Shown here: one piece after another, positions 12,202 through 22,704 of the stretch | How the letters are laid out: every line of letters begins with the position of its first letter | How positions within the stretch are numbered: position 1 is the first letter of the stretch | Assembly (NCBI GenBank): GCA_936450465.1 | Contig: OW388296.1 | Coordinates: 49,551,750 to 49,615,749, forward strand | Direction of reading: 5' to 3' | Length of the DNA: 64,000 bases | Source of the DNA: Gibbula magus | Taxonomy: Eukaryota; Mollusca; Gastropoda; Trochida; Trochidae | The notes under the pieces: model-generated | What the model saw: only the letters and a program-made list of their open reading frames with translations | The model's database searches: none | Told to the model about the DNA's origin: nothing | Translations under genes and position numbers: made by a program

Positions 12202-12476
12202 CTTATGTACCGTAAATCCGTAATTAGACGCAGGGCGTCTATATGTTATCTTCACCATAGGCGTCTATTCGAGGCAGGATTCAATTCAAGGCAGGCGTCT
12301 ATTTCGGAAGAAGGCTTGTAGAGATACTAGAGATAGACGGTAGGGAGCAATAATTGTAGAGTTTAATTTCATTTTACCTAGCATTTCATTAAGGCAAGCG
12401 TTTATTGTTTTCAATAAGCTCTGTGCAAGGGCGTGCCGCGTGTATTCAAGGCTGGCCTCAAATAAGGTTATACGGT
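12202..12476. repeat. TIR element with repeated GGCGTCTAT motif
   Basis: The left end (tACCGTAAATCCGTAATTAG) and the right end (CAAATAAGGTTATACGGTAA) are imperfect inverted repeats. Inside, 'gcgtctat' occurs several times. The layout resembles the element at 53953, with ACCGTA-type termini. Confidence 0.55.
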
Positions 12477-12873
12477 AAGCATGAAAACAATGGCATCGAG
12501 TGCCATGCAGTATAGAACATTGTAAATCATTATCATAATAATCTATATACACATGTACTTTATTATAATAAGTTTTATAAAACGTTAATCCCTTTCTTCA
12601 TTCATAAAAAAAACGTTTTTGGCTAATCATATTTTTTTTTAAATCAGGACTCTTAGCGGTTAATAGCTGAATGAATCTTGAGTATATGAAGGGTATTCTA
12701 TATAATAATACTGGCAGTGTTCTAAAGTGCAAATTAATCGAATGAGGATTTAATGCATGTTTATAACTCTATATCTTGCGTTACCTTCCTATATGTTAAC
12801 ACCATTCCTGTTGCTTTCCTTAAATAGATTAATACAGCCCACATCCTAAAAACAAGAAGATTTTCTTAATCAT

Positions 12874-12920
12874 CTGACGTTCCACATGATGAAGGAGTGA
12901 GCATATACTCCGAAACGTCG
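12874..12920 (+). other. Hammerhead-like hairpin of a Penelope-type remnant
   Basis: TGATGA (12887-12892), a GGAGT/ACTCC stem, then GAAAC (12912-12916), with GACGTT and ACGTC able to pair outside. This order recalls the hammerhead core carried by Penelope-like elements. The C that should precede TGATGA is A, an extra A follows it, and stem I is missing, so self-cleavage is unlikely. The sequence after it (AAAGAAGTTGTTATCC) resembles part of the insert at 59154. Confidence 0.3.
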
Positions 12921-13715
12921 TGTATTTTCACATTAAAGAAGTTGTTATCCAGAAAATCATTCTGTTATTATGCATGCTACGTCTTAATGCCCTTCAAATG
13001 CTTAACCCATACCTAAAGCGCCCACTGCCACCGAAATCACAGCTAAATAGTAAACAAATATGATATTTTAGTTAAAAAATAAATCAAACACAAATTAAGT
13101 CATTCATACTACTGCCAAGTGGTGTTATTGTATCATGCATCTCATTTCTTTATAATACTGAAGTTATCGAAAAAAAGTGAGTGTTATACTTTCTTTGGCC
13201 CGTCAGTATATAAGGACAGGCAGACAGTGGTTATTAACCTCTCATGTCAAATGGTATCAAATTATAATTATTAAAAGAGCAACTCCTTCAGGAGTTATGA
13301 GAGACGAAACACATTAATTTACAGTGTAAACAGATCACAATAGGTAGCATAAAACGAATACTAGTACTATATACAGATAAAAACTTTGAAGGTCTAAACA
13401 GTATATAAAATAAAATTACGTATATTAAAATCGCTTTGCACATTTTGACACTTACAAGTACAACATTAGAATGTCCATCGACCAAGATGTAGAATTAGTT
13501 TACATAAATTATCGCGGACCCGTATACAGAAAGAATGTTTAACTCCCAATATAGTTTAGTACCATACATTGAACGCGAGAATTTGTTTAAATATTGATAT
13601 CAAAGATTTGAAGCAATATACGTTTTACACATCGAATTATTCGTTCATCCAGATCCCTTAATTATTTTAGACATGTCTACAACATGACTCAAGAGCTCAG
13701 TATTGAAAATCAACA

Positions 13716-14666
13716 CATCTCGGAGGTTAGGTCTCATACTGCCTACAGTCCCAATCTGCCTACATCCCACTCTGCCTATACAAAATATAGTGTAGGCAGT
13801 TTGGGAAAGGATTTTTTACCCATAGCATAATGGAACAACCCATTTTCCAGTTACTAACATCACGACAGAGTCGCACTCATACAGAAACAGTTAACCTGTT
13901 TATTTAGTATTACAAATAATCATGTCAGAGTACGAACATTCTTGCATCTACTAACCATTTTACTAACAGCTTTTAACAGTTTTTAAAAATGTGTAAATTT
14001 CAAGGAGAGAAATTGGTTTAAACAATATTTATTCAGGTCCTCAGGTACAGGGGGATCAATAAACAGGGTTTCCCCTATATAAAAGAAAATGATGACTGTG
14101 CATCTTCATACGCATGACCACAGGAACATCGTGAATCATCAATAAATTCATGTTCAATTAACGATTACAGTGATAATGACTTCTTTGAAAAATTACAAAC
14201 TATCATTATTATATTATATCATGTATTATATTATGAACATATTTTTGAGGAAATGAGTTTAGTGAGTAGAGGAAATGTGTCTTTATTAATTTTAACTAAT
14301 TGATAGAGTAACAATAACTAATATTTTTCAGCAAATAGCTGGGACATGAAATTTACACCTTTTTTAAGTTGACTCATAAAATTATACAGAAACAGTTAAC
14401 ATGTTAACTTAGCATAACACAAGTTATGTCAGAGAAGGATAACTGAATCCCTGTATCTTCTCATTCACATGTTTCTTTACTTACACAAAACTGTTAACCT
14501 GTTTATTTAGTATTACAAATAATCAGTTGACAAATAAAGATATTTGGAACCGATAATTTGGTTGAGTTCCTGATCCTGACTTCCTGATCACTGGACCTTA
14601 ACATGTTGTTATAAGCTGTAGGCAGATTGGGACTGTAGGCATTATGGGACGCTACCATCTCGGAGG
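13716..14666. mobile_element. 929-bp non-autonomous TIR element with 11-bp target duplication
   Basis: The exact direct repeat CATCTCGGAGG at 13716-13726 and 14656-14666 flanks an element whose ends carry inverted CTGCCTACAGTCCCAATCTG-type arms (about 29 bp, nearly perfect, slightly internal to the very tips). Inside, a roughly 35-bp block with AGTTAACCTGTTTATTTAGT occurs twice, with a third diverged copy. No transposase frame is seen. The duplication length fits MULE-like insertion (9-11 bp). Confidence 0.8.
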
Positions 14667-15020
14667 GACCTTTCTATGTTTTAATTTTACACACAAAAAT
14701 AAGTCCAGAGGATCAGTGATTAATTAACTCAGAGGTTCCTTTCATTTTATTTAGAGTTTTGCCTACACATTTTAGACGAAGGTTCTGTTGATATAAACAG
14801 ATAGTAGGATATTTGAAGAATATGTTATTGGATGGGGTTTAGTTTGTTCGATGACATAAATGGGGTTTTTTAAATATTGTAAGAAAATGCATTATTTTGT
14901 ATGGTTTGACTAGACTTGAAGGGGCCTTTTCAAATATTTGTTTTATTGCACCTGTTAGATTTAATTATTTCTAATTCAACATTTTTTTTATTTTCTAAAC
15001 AATGGCATTGTTTCAAGTCA

Positions 15021-15054
15021 TCTTTCTTGCTATTTGTTAGCCCTGAAAAGGGCT
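15021..15054 (-). terminator. Histone-type 3' processing signal of acidic gene 1
   Basis: On the minus strand, 15054-15039 reads AGCCCTTTTCAGGGCT: a 6-bp stem with TTTC loop that matches the replication-dependent histone stem-loop consensus except that the outermost pair is A-T instead of G-C. Nine bases later comes CAAGAAAGA (15029-15021), the classical purine-rich histone downstream element recognised by U7 snRNA. It starts about 44 bases after the stop codon, as in histone genes. The identical arrangement is found after the paralogue at 18846-18879. Confidence 0.85.
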
Positions 15055-15097
15055 GTCAGAACGTCCTGTTCTGTAATTGAGTGTTCAGCTGCTCTGT

Positions 15098-15544
15098 TCA
15101 GCTGATTGTGGCGTCCATCTCTTCCTCCTCAACTTCCTCCAAGTCAACCTCCTCATCTTCCTCCTCCACATTCTCGTCTCCTCCTTCATCCATTAGGTCC
15201 TCGACACCCTCGTCTCTCTCCCAGTCCTCATCGTCTTCACTGTCCTCGTCCTCGTCCTCCGAGTTACCGTCCAGCTGAGACACTTCATACCGCAGTTCAG
15301 CAACTCTCTCCGCCTTCTCACAGGCGTACTCGTAATACGCGTTGCGTACTCCTTCCACGCAGGCCATTTTAAGACGAAGGTTGTATCTGAAGGAACGATG
15401 ATTCTCGGTCCTGGCCTTGTCATAACGACGCTGCAGACCCTCCAACTTGTCGTTCAGGAGAACGACCTGCTCACACCCCTTCTTGAACTTCATCTCGGTT
15501 TCCCGGAGGTTCGAATACAGTTCTTCATTGTTCAGGTTGTCCAT
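15098..15544 (-). CDS. Small coiled-coil protein with acidic tail, tandem copy 1
   Basis: An intronless frame of 148 residues. Residues 1-90 are charged and helical with heptad-like spacing (for example VVLLNDKLEGLQRRYDKART), suggesting a coiled coil. Residues 92-148 are almost entirely Asp, Glu and Ser. The ATG is supported by the equivalent start in the paralogue at 19360 and by a TATA box about 55 bases upstream. There is no signal peptide or membrane segment. I do not recognise the family. The acidic tail and histone-type 3' end suggest an S-phase or germline chromatin-associated or chaperone-like role, which is inference only. It is about 90% identical to copy 2 over the first 90 residues, whereas the tails differ in length and order. 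Confidence 0.8.
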   Translation of the reverse strand: MDNLNNEELYSNLRETEMKFKKGCEQVVLLNDKLEGLQRRYDKARTENHRSFRYNLRLKMACVEGVRNAYYEYACEKAERVAELRYEVSQLDGNSEDEDEDSEDDEDWERDEGVEDLMDEGGDENVEEEDEEVDLEEVEEEEMDATIS

Positions 15545-15597
15545 CTCGCTAGTCTGATTCGCTGTCTGGAAGTGAAGCCTGTGTCTGACGACTACTG

Positions 15598-15790
15598 TTT
15601 AAATAGCTGGTAACCGACCTGCCATTTGGAATTACAGTAAACTCTCCGCCTGCCATGACGTAACTAATTAGCGTGTTAATCAACTGGCTTGAAGAACAAG
15701 TGGCTGTCACGGGTGGACGATCACGTGTCCGCTGTGCTGACAATTAGCTGTCAACGAGGCGTGTTAAAAAGTAATGTTATTCTAACTGTC
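15598..15790 (-). promoter_or_regulatory. Conserved compact promoter of acidic gene 1
   Basis: TATTTAAA lies at 15605-15598 on the minus strand, about 55-60 bases before the ATG. Upstream of it, to about 15790, the sequence is strongly conserved with 19431-19620 ahead of the paralogue, including TTACGTCATGGCAGG (a CRE/ATF-like TTACGTCA) and AACACGCTAATTAG. The short distances imply a 5' leader of only about 25-30 bases, similar to histone genes. Confidence 0.65.
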
Positions 15791-16693
15791 TGAGCGAGTT
15801 ACAACATCACTTAATCCTAAGATATGCCACTTCAAACTTTCTAGCCAATGTTCGCATTGCTCGCTTACGCACACGACTGATTGCAACTGTTTATTATATA
15901 AGGCGAAATTACTGATGGTATTGAATCTGGTCTCCAAAATATAGTATTCCTTGATAGTTTTATCAGTTCGTGATCAGTAAAGCAATGAAGAATTACAAGC
16001 CTACCAAAGAAAAAAATCAATATACATCGAAAAGCATTGATACATTTTGAGACGAATTCGCATCGCAATTTAGCGGTATGGTTTTAAATTAATCGAATTT
16101 GCAAACAAATGCGACGCAGTGACTGCGCATGTGCTGTCCAATTCCAAAATAGCGGATGAGTTTTGTGTCTTCGATTGGGAAGTTCAAGGAATTAGAAGTG
16201 ATATACGTCTTTGGGAAGTTGTTCTTCTTATTTTTTTACTTAGTGATGGTTTATAAATCGAAGAAGGTTGGAAATGTTGTTTTTCTAAAATGTTGATAAA
16301 ATAAATAACTTACCTTCATCGCATCAGTGAAATGTCATGTTTGCTCCGTATTTGTTCATGAGCATGCGCAGACACAGTTTTGCGCTTCGTGTGTTTCATT
16401 TCAAATCTTATTACACAATTAAAGACGACTCGTTTTAGTGGAATTAACTGGCTTGTCAGAGCGAAACCTACAAGCGCGGTTGTGTCAGCAATTTTTACCT
16501 AATTGACCGATTCATTTTGTGATTTTACGCTTAATTGGTTGAATCACTGTTAATTGGTAGATTTAAATTTACAGATTGTTCAAGTTTCACGATGCTTACA
16601 CTTCAAACGAAAAACTTGTTTCAAATAATGTTATGTAGTCAGACAGCTCTATTGAATCTACTGGTATTTTGCCAGTTTCTGTTAATGAAATGT
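15791..16693. other. Spacer between the tandem genes, proximal part
   Basis: AT-rich sequence with no credible exon. A short block near 16498-16560 (tgtgattttacgcttaatt) faintly resembles 20130-20190, suggesting that the original duplication extended about 0.9 kb upstream of each gene. Confidence 0.4.
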
Positions 16694-17060
16694 TTAAAGG
16701 GGCAGTAGCACGTTTTTTTGCAAAAAATACTTTTTCAAATTTCCCATTTATAATGATTGTTTATGTGATTTATATTTCCTTTAGAGGGTAAAACATCTCA
16801 TTTCCATTAACCCATTATCCGTAGTGGTATTAACAGTGTTACGTATAAAGCAAAAAAATGCATGGCGGCCATTTTATTGTGAACACATTTTATTATATCG
16901 AATGACAAAAACTATTCCCATAGCTTTACGGAACTATATTTACACTCATTTTTAACTTTATTTTCCGAAGAGAGAATGGTGTTTTACTATTGGTGACATT
17001 ATTTTTCAAATACATTTCATCGACTTATTTCATCGAAAAAACGTGCTACTGCCCCTTTAA
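16694..17060 (+). mobile_element. TTAA-flanked MITE, copy 3
   Basis: TTAA at 16694-16697 and 17057-17060 bounds AGGGGCAGTAGCACG ... CGTGCTACTGCCCCT. It is the best-preserved pair of ends of the five copies, and it sits between the two tandem acidic-protein genes. Confidence 0.85.
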
Positions 17061-17689
17061 AAGGAGAGAAATGTTTTCTTCTTTATTACAATTAATTTTT
17101 CTATATAAATCATGCCATTCGCGTTGAAATCTATGGTATTTTATCTGAGAGTGTCTCGAAAGTCTACATGGTCTACCGTCATGATCATTATGATGAAATA
17201 CGATGTTGTCCAACCTTGCGTTTGAAGCTTTTAGAGCATTTTATGAAGTAATTACAGGTATATTCAAACACCTAAAGTCAAACCAAATTCTGTCTTTGTT
17301 GTCTTTTTTGATAAAACTAATATGTATGTAGGAAATACTGGTTTACTGAGATTAAAGGGGTGCAGCTGGCACCATGCATTAGTCTAGGTTTTCCATAATA
17401 TGTCAAAAAGCGTGCAAAAGTACAGTTAAGTTAACACATTATGAAATTTGGAAATTTAACGCATTAAACATGTTATCGGCATAAATAACCTTCTTGGACT
17501 TTAATTTGTTAAAGCATCATGACTGCAGGACGTCAAAAAACAAGGCAAAAAGTCCTGTTTGACTCTCTTAACTCGTCTAATAAAGGAGATTCGAAAACGA
17601 TGATTTCTTAAAATGCGCGTTTTTCATAAATAATCCAACAGATAAATGTGTTGAGGTATGCCATGTTTGAAGAGATCAACATCAAAGGA

Positions 17690-18078
17690 GGTGAGGTATG
17701 ATGGCTGAGAGGGGCCATTTGATTTCGTGTTAACTTTCCAACACGAAATCGCGAAATCGCGAAAAAATCAAAACGAAATCGCGAAATTTAACGCCGCTTT
17801 CAAGAGTAGTTCACTTATATCGCGGCCGCTAGCATTTTGGCAGGGAGAAAGCCCGCAACGCCATGTGGCTATGCACTGCGGTGAAAGCTGAGAGCATCGT
17901 CTGGAACTAGCGAACCATGGGTGGAACTACGTTGAAATTCAGTGTAGCATTGCACCCAAACCTTACTGCCTGTAGAACAGTTCTCTACTGTATACAAAGT
18001 TGCCGTGCCCCTGACGGGATTCGAACCCCGGACCTCTTGATCCGAAGCCGAACGCGCTAACCACTGCGCCCTTCATTA
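17690..18078 (-). mobile_element. tRNA-derived SINE with internal CGAAAT repeats
   Basis: On the minus strand it starts with a tRNA-like head (18072-18009) carrying an A box (TGGTTAGCGCG) and a B box (GGTTCGAATCC), followed by a body shared with copies at 29744, 39630 and 43963, and the TTAAACG tail core. A run of 'cgaaatcgcg' units at 17745-17788 interrupts the tail. The flank CATGTTTGAAGAGATCAACA is shared with the copy at 39630, so these two copies have an extended common unit. Confidence 0.75.
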
Positions 18079-18845
18079 ATATGAACAGATATTTATTCTA
18101 GTATGATGACGTTTCTTTAGCAAGTGAGTTTATGTCTGTCAGTTGGTAGTTGTGATTGGAACAGTCTACTCATTCGGTAATGCTCCCTTTACACTGGATG
18201 GGGACCTGGTTTCTTTGAAAGTATTCAAAACGCCTTTAAATCCTCGAATAATTCACGTAGAAGGCCCGAAAAGGCAAGGTGAAGGCACAATGAATTAAGG
18301 CGCGAAGAAGGCAGAATGATTGGGTAAGTCGTAATTCGAAAACAGAACATAATGCCTTTGCCACGAGAGGTACAGATATTCGACGAATTCTTTTTTTAAA
18401 ACCATTTCAGCATATATATTGAAAATACAATCATAGCAAGTGCGTGACCCATTATGAAGATTTGCTAAATTAATGGAACTTCAATGCAGTCACCATCAAC
18501 TGTCCATAATATCCTTCATTACAGAGTTCTAGCATACCGTAGAACCTAGCATAGATCGATCCTTTATGGCTTTCATAATGACTATGTTCAATACTTCGAC
18601 ACTCATTTAGCTAGAGGAGATTTATTTGAGAGTTTAAGATATTATAGAGATATGTCTCAGTTGCTGTAATGTCAAACCCCCTGAAGATTAAGTTGAAACA
18701 TATTATAAGGCGGACATGATGGTCATTTTATTTGTTCTAGTCAGTGTAACCGGAATTTTCTTTTAAGGCTATCTAGTCCTATGCCATGTTTGTTTCAATT
18801 TAAGTATTTATAGTTTTTGTATATTAAACGCATTGTTTCAAGTTT

Positions 18846-18879
18846 TCTTTCTTGCTATTTGTTAGCCCTGAAAAGGGCT
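18846..18879 (-). terminator. Histone-type 3' processing signal of acidic gene 2
   Basis: The minus-strand AGCCCTTTTCAGGGCT stem-loop (18879-18864) is followed after nine bases by CAAGAAAGA (18854-18846). Both elements and their spacing are identical to those at 15021-15054, while other 3' flanking bases differ. It lies about 52 bases after the stop codon. Confidence 0.85.
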
Positions 18880-18931
18880 GTCAGAACGGCCTGTTCTGAA
18901 ATTGAGTGTGCAGCTGTTTTAGTACTAGACT

Positions 18932-19360
18932 TCAGATGTCTGCTGCGTCCATTTCTTCCTCCTCCTCAACCTCCCCCTCCACATTCTCTCCATCCTCTCC
19001 TTCTTCCATGACGTCTCCATCCCAGTCCACGTCGTCTTCGCTCTCCTCCTCCTCCTCATCATCATCATCATCATCATCCTCCGAGTTGGAGTTCAACAGG
19101 GATAACTCGTATCGCTGTTCAGCAACTCTCTCCGCCTTCTCACATGCGTATTCGTAATACGCGTTGCGTACTCCTTCCACTGTGGCCATTTTAAGACGAA
19201 GGTTGTATCTGAAGGAACGATGGTTCTCGGTCCTGGCCTTGTCATAACGACGCTGCAGACCCTCCAACTTGTCGTTCAGAAGAACGACCTGTCCACACGC
19301 CTTCTTGAACTTCATCTCGGTTTCCCGTAGGTTCGAGTATAGTTCTTCAGTGTTGTCCAT
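18932..19360 (-). CDS. Small coiled-coil protein with acidic tail, tandem copy 2
   Basis: An intronless frame of 142 residues, paralogous to the gene at 15098-15544. The first 84-90 residues differ at only a handful of positions (for example KFKKACGQVV against KFKKGCEQVV, and KMATVEGV against KMACVEGV). The last 50 residues consist almost wholly of Asp and Glu, with an uninterrupted run of seven Asp and then five Glu that shows repeat expansion (GAT/GAG codons). No signal peptide, membrane segment or known domain is seen. Same strand, same promoter block and same histone-like 3' end as copy 1, so this is a functional-looking tandem duplication rather than a retrocopy. Confidence 0.8.
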   Translation of the reverse strand: MDNTEELYSNLRETEMKFKKACGQVVLLNDKLEGLQRRYDKARTENHRSFRYNLRLKMATVEGVRNAYYEYACEKAERVAEQRYELSLLNSNSEDDDDDDDEEEEESEDDVDWDGDVMEEGEDGENVEGEVEEEEEMDAADI

Positions 19361-19422
19361 CTTCAGTGTCTACCTCTGTCTGCAGTGTGTCTGGAAATGA
19401 AGTCTCCGTCCGGCGAACACGG

Positions 19423-19620
19423 TTTAAATATCTGAGAATCGACCTGCCATTTGGAATTACAGTAAACTCTCCGCCTGCCATGACGTAACTAATTAGCGTG
19501 TTAATCAACTGGCTTGAAGAACAAGTGGCTGTCACGGATGGACGACCACGTATAGGCTGTACTGACAATTAGCGGTCAACGAGGCCTGTTAGTGCTGTTA
19601 TTCTAACTGTCTGAGCGAGC
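19423..19620 (-). promoter_or_regulatory. Conserved compact promoter of acidic gene 2
   Basis: TATTTAAA (19430-19423, minus strand) lies about 65 bases ahead of the ATG. The upstream block to 19620 is nearly identical to that of copy 1, including TTACGTCATGGCAGG and the sequence complementary to ACAAGTGGCTGTCACGG. Conservation stops near 19620. Confidence 0.65.
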
Positions 19621-21299
19621 AACTACCCTTTCATCGTCAAAACGTAGATTTTCAAAAGCAGCCATCTCGTATTACTCACACAGACAGGTGCCAGTTCTTT
19701 GAAATAAATTTAAGATATCAGGCCCCCGAAGTAATTGAAGGAAATGCGTCAATTTTGAAGAAAACCCATCCAAATTTGAAAGAAACGCGCCCATTACGGA
19801 AGAAAATGCCTTCTTTTCTCGAAACACAGCAATCTCTTATTCTTATTATATTGTGAATTTATTCATTTATTTTCTTGTGGCGCAACAACTTTAAAATGTA
19901 AACTCCAACTACATTTTCACATTTTCAGCCGTAGTGACATATTGTTGACCTTTTATTTCATATATATTTTTATCATATTGTACATTTTGATTAATTAATT
20001 TAAAAAGATCTACTCAAAAAAAGGAACATGTGTCATATACAGACGTCTATACACAAATGTTATAAGTGTAACTAAAAACATCTCGTAGAAACGACAACCC
20101 CGTTCACTTTTTAGTAAGTCTTTATTAGACAATTAACTTTTAATTGACTGCCTAGTTTTGTGATTTCACGCCTAATTAGTAAAGCGACGTTAATTGACGT
20201 TGATGGTTGTTTATTCAAAGGTAAGATGTTGATGTGAATTGTTAGTTTAAAGTATGCCGTAACGTTGTAATAACACTGCCATAATGAAAAGCCTTAATCT
20301 CTCACTGTGCAGAACTAATTCTAATATGTTATAGTCTCTCATAACTCATATTAAGTTTTTCTGTACTTTTATCAGACAGATAGTTATATCTGTGTGTTAT
20401 GCAAACATGTATATATTTAATAGTTTGATGTACAGAAGTAAGACTCGAATAAACAATTGTCAATTGTCTGTATAATTAATACAATATACACTATTTATTT
20501 ATCTCAACAGTTTGTATAATATCCAATTGGAACTCACATTTGATACACACTTGATACACTGTTGACGGATCGTAAAAGTACCACACTGTGTTACATATGT
20601 GTTCAAATCATGTAGATGAAGTCCTGTCTTATAAATGTTTGTACTACGAGTGAGACAGAAATAATATCTTCTTCACTTGACACAATTGACGGATTCTATA
20701 TAAGTACCACAATGTGTATCATGTGTATGTGTAAAAATCTATTATTTTGTTGTAGATGCACATGTTTTAACGGGGCTCGTTAGCTAAAAGGCCGGTTGCA
20801 ATGTGATATTGTTTTAACGTGTCCAAATGTATACGGATATCATATATGATGTTGGTCCTTATACCAGGGTAATGATGTGTGTAGCGCTTTGAGGACAGCC
20901 CTTGTATTGTGGATTTGGCGCGATATAAGTATCCTCATTATTAATTATTATCATGTGACACAAACAATAAAATGTATGTCTTCTTCTTCTTCTTCTTCTT
21001 CTTCTTTGCAATGTATCGTAGATCACATGATGTATACTTGTTTATGTGAAATACATGTCATTTGAAAAACATGACGGTTTAAATACATTCTAAATACATG
21101 CCATTACACTAACGGGCAAAAGAAACGCCTACATGATTTTGTTGGAGATGTAAACTTCAATACTTTCTAAAATAAAATAATGGTTGTCTCCAAGTTATGC
21201 TGAAACAATAATTAATTTGATAGTCCATTGAAATGTGGAAAAAGTGTAATCGCTGAATAACTTTTAAAAAACCACCCCAATGAAGACCGGTACGTGTTT

Positions 21300-21465
21300 A
21301 TTTATTACTGTCTTTTTATTGATGTAATTCCTTTTAGTCTCTCATAACCCTTTTGGTTGGCTCACTTTTTACGCTTTTGTAATTTGTATCATAATTATTA
21401 GTAATTCTTTTTGTAAAAATGAGGCGAGACTTTAATAAATAATCTGTCTGTCTGTCTGTCCGATT
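21300..21465 (+). mobile_element. LINE 3' end with (TCTG)n tail
   Basis: GAGGCGAGACTTTAATAAAT followed by (TCTG)5-like repeats, matching in reverse the segment at 4258. It is probably the 3' UTR of a CR1-like LINE that is heavily 5'-truncated. No coding sequence is recognisable. Confidence 0.45.
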
Positions 21466-21719
21466 GATTCTTGTGCATCGTGACCACTTACATCATCAAT
21501 ACTTCAATGCTAGTGCGTGCCTGTATTGTTACTCGTGGTTGCCTGTTAATCTGTTTCAAATGTTATTTATTTATGTAACTGAACATTGATAAATTACTGA
21601 ACAGTTGACCTTGTCCTTGTTTCGCCATTCTTTTGTCAGAAACTTCGAAATGTTGTTCAGAAATGATGAAACTACATGCTATTGGTTACATGCTTTTTGA
21701 AGTTTCTACGAAATCTGAT

Positions 21720-21884
<165 letters not shown>

Positions 21885-22496
21885 TGTTTATTTTTGTCTC
21901 ATCTCTTACATTCAAACATATTTCAATAATACATACATCTGATAGGCGTTTCTTCTCTCCGGGAGTGTAACACATGTAACGACGTGAAAGTCATCCCATA
22001 CTGTTACACATGTCTATTGAACTGACGAGTATGGAACCAATTGAAGTATACATGACGCCGATAGAATCTTGAAATTTTATGGTGACTTAAAAGAAGGACC
22101 TACCGATGCAAATTACAGAACATTATTAGAAACAAAACAAGAATTATTGTTGATAGAATCTTACATAACACAACTTCAATGCAACCGCCGTCGACTTACC
22201 AGCATGGTTCTTTAATCCCAACCAAGGGATTATCTCAATCTCTGTCGGCGGATTATTTACTGCACCTCTCAGGACGATCACATTTCAAAGGGATTAAGTC
22301 TTTATTCCTGGTGTTGTAAATTTAAGATAAACTGATAAACTGGTATTTATAAACCAAATAAATATTGTAAATGAAGTAATATAAGATAATGAAACAATAT
22401 CAGACTGTCTATCAGAATGTTCCCTCTGGTATTAATTAGACAGAGCTAAGATTAATCAACTTACTACCCACACGCGATTCAAATGGAAATAGAATT

Positions 22497-22640
22497 GGTA
22501 ATAAGGAATAAACTAATCTCGAAAGTGTGCCATTTGACTTTTACGAATGTGTGTATAACCCTCGCTCCCGCTCGGACAATATGCACATTCGCGCTAGTTT
22601 TGTAAAAGCCAAATGACACACTCCCTCGGATAATAAACTT
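22497..22640. repeat. Foldback element with CTCGCTCCCGCTCG centre
   Basis: The arm CGAAAGTGTGCCATTTGACT and its inverted partner AAATGACACACTCCCTCGG flank a short GC-richer centre. The same arms and centre type occur at 36481-36644. Non-coding. Confidence 0.65.
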
Positions 22641-22704
22641 GATAGTTAACATTAAACATAGCTTAAAAGCAAAATCAATTTGTGTGATTTCCAAAAACAA
22701 TACA

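Larger units (their letters stand above)
10204..15020. other. Intergenic, repeat-derived sequence
   Basis: Apart from the elements listed separately (10515, 10754, 12202, 12874, 13716), this is AT-rich sequence in which I see no credible exon. Open frames here are short and lack domain-like composition. Confidence 0.6.

Noticed and set aside
15081..15372. Plus-strand Ser/Pro-rich frames opposite the acidic gene
   Set aside because: Shadow frames of the Asp/Glu codon runs; the minus-strand frame is conserved between paralogues with a promoter and 3' end.
18009..18072. Possible genuine tRNA gene
   Set aside because: It has A- and B-box sequences, but the same body follows it in three other SINE copies, and the cloverleaf arms do not fold fully.
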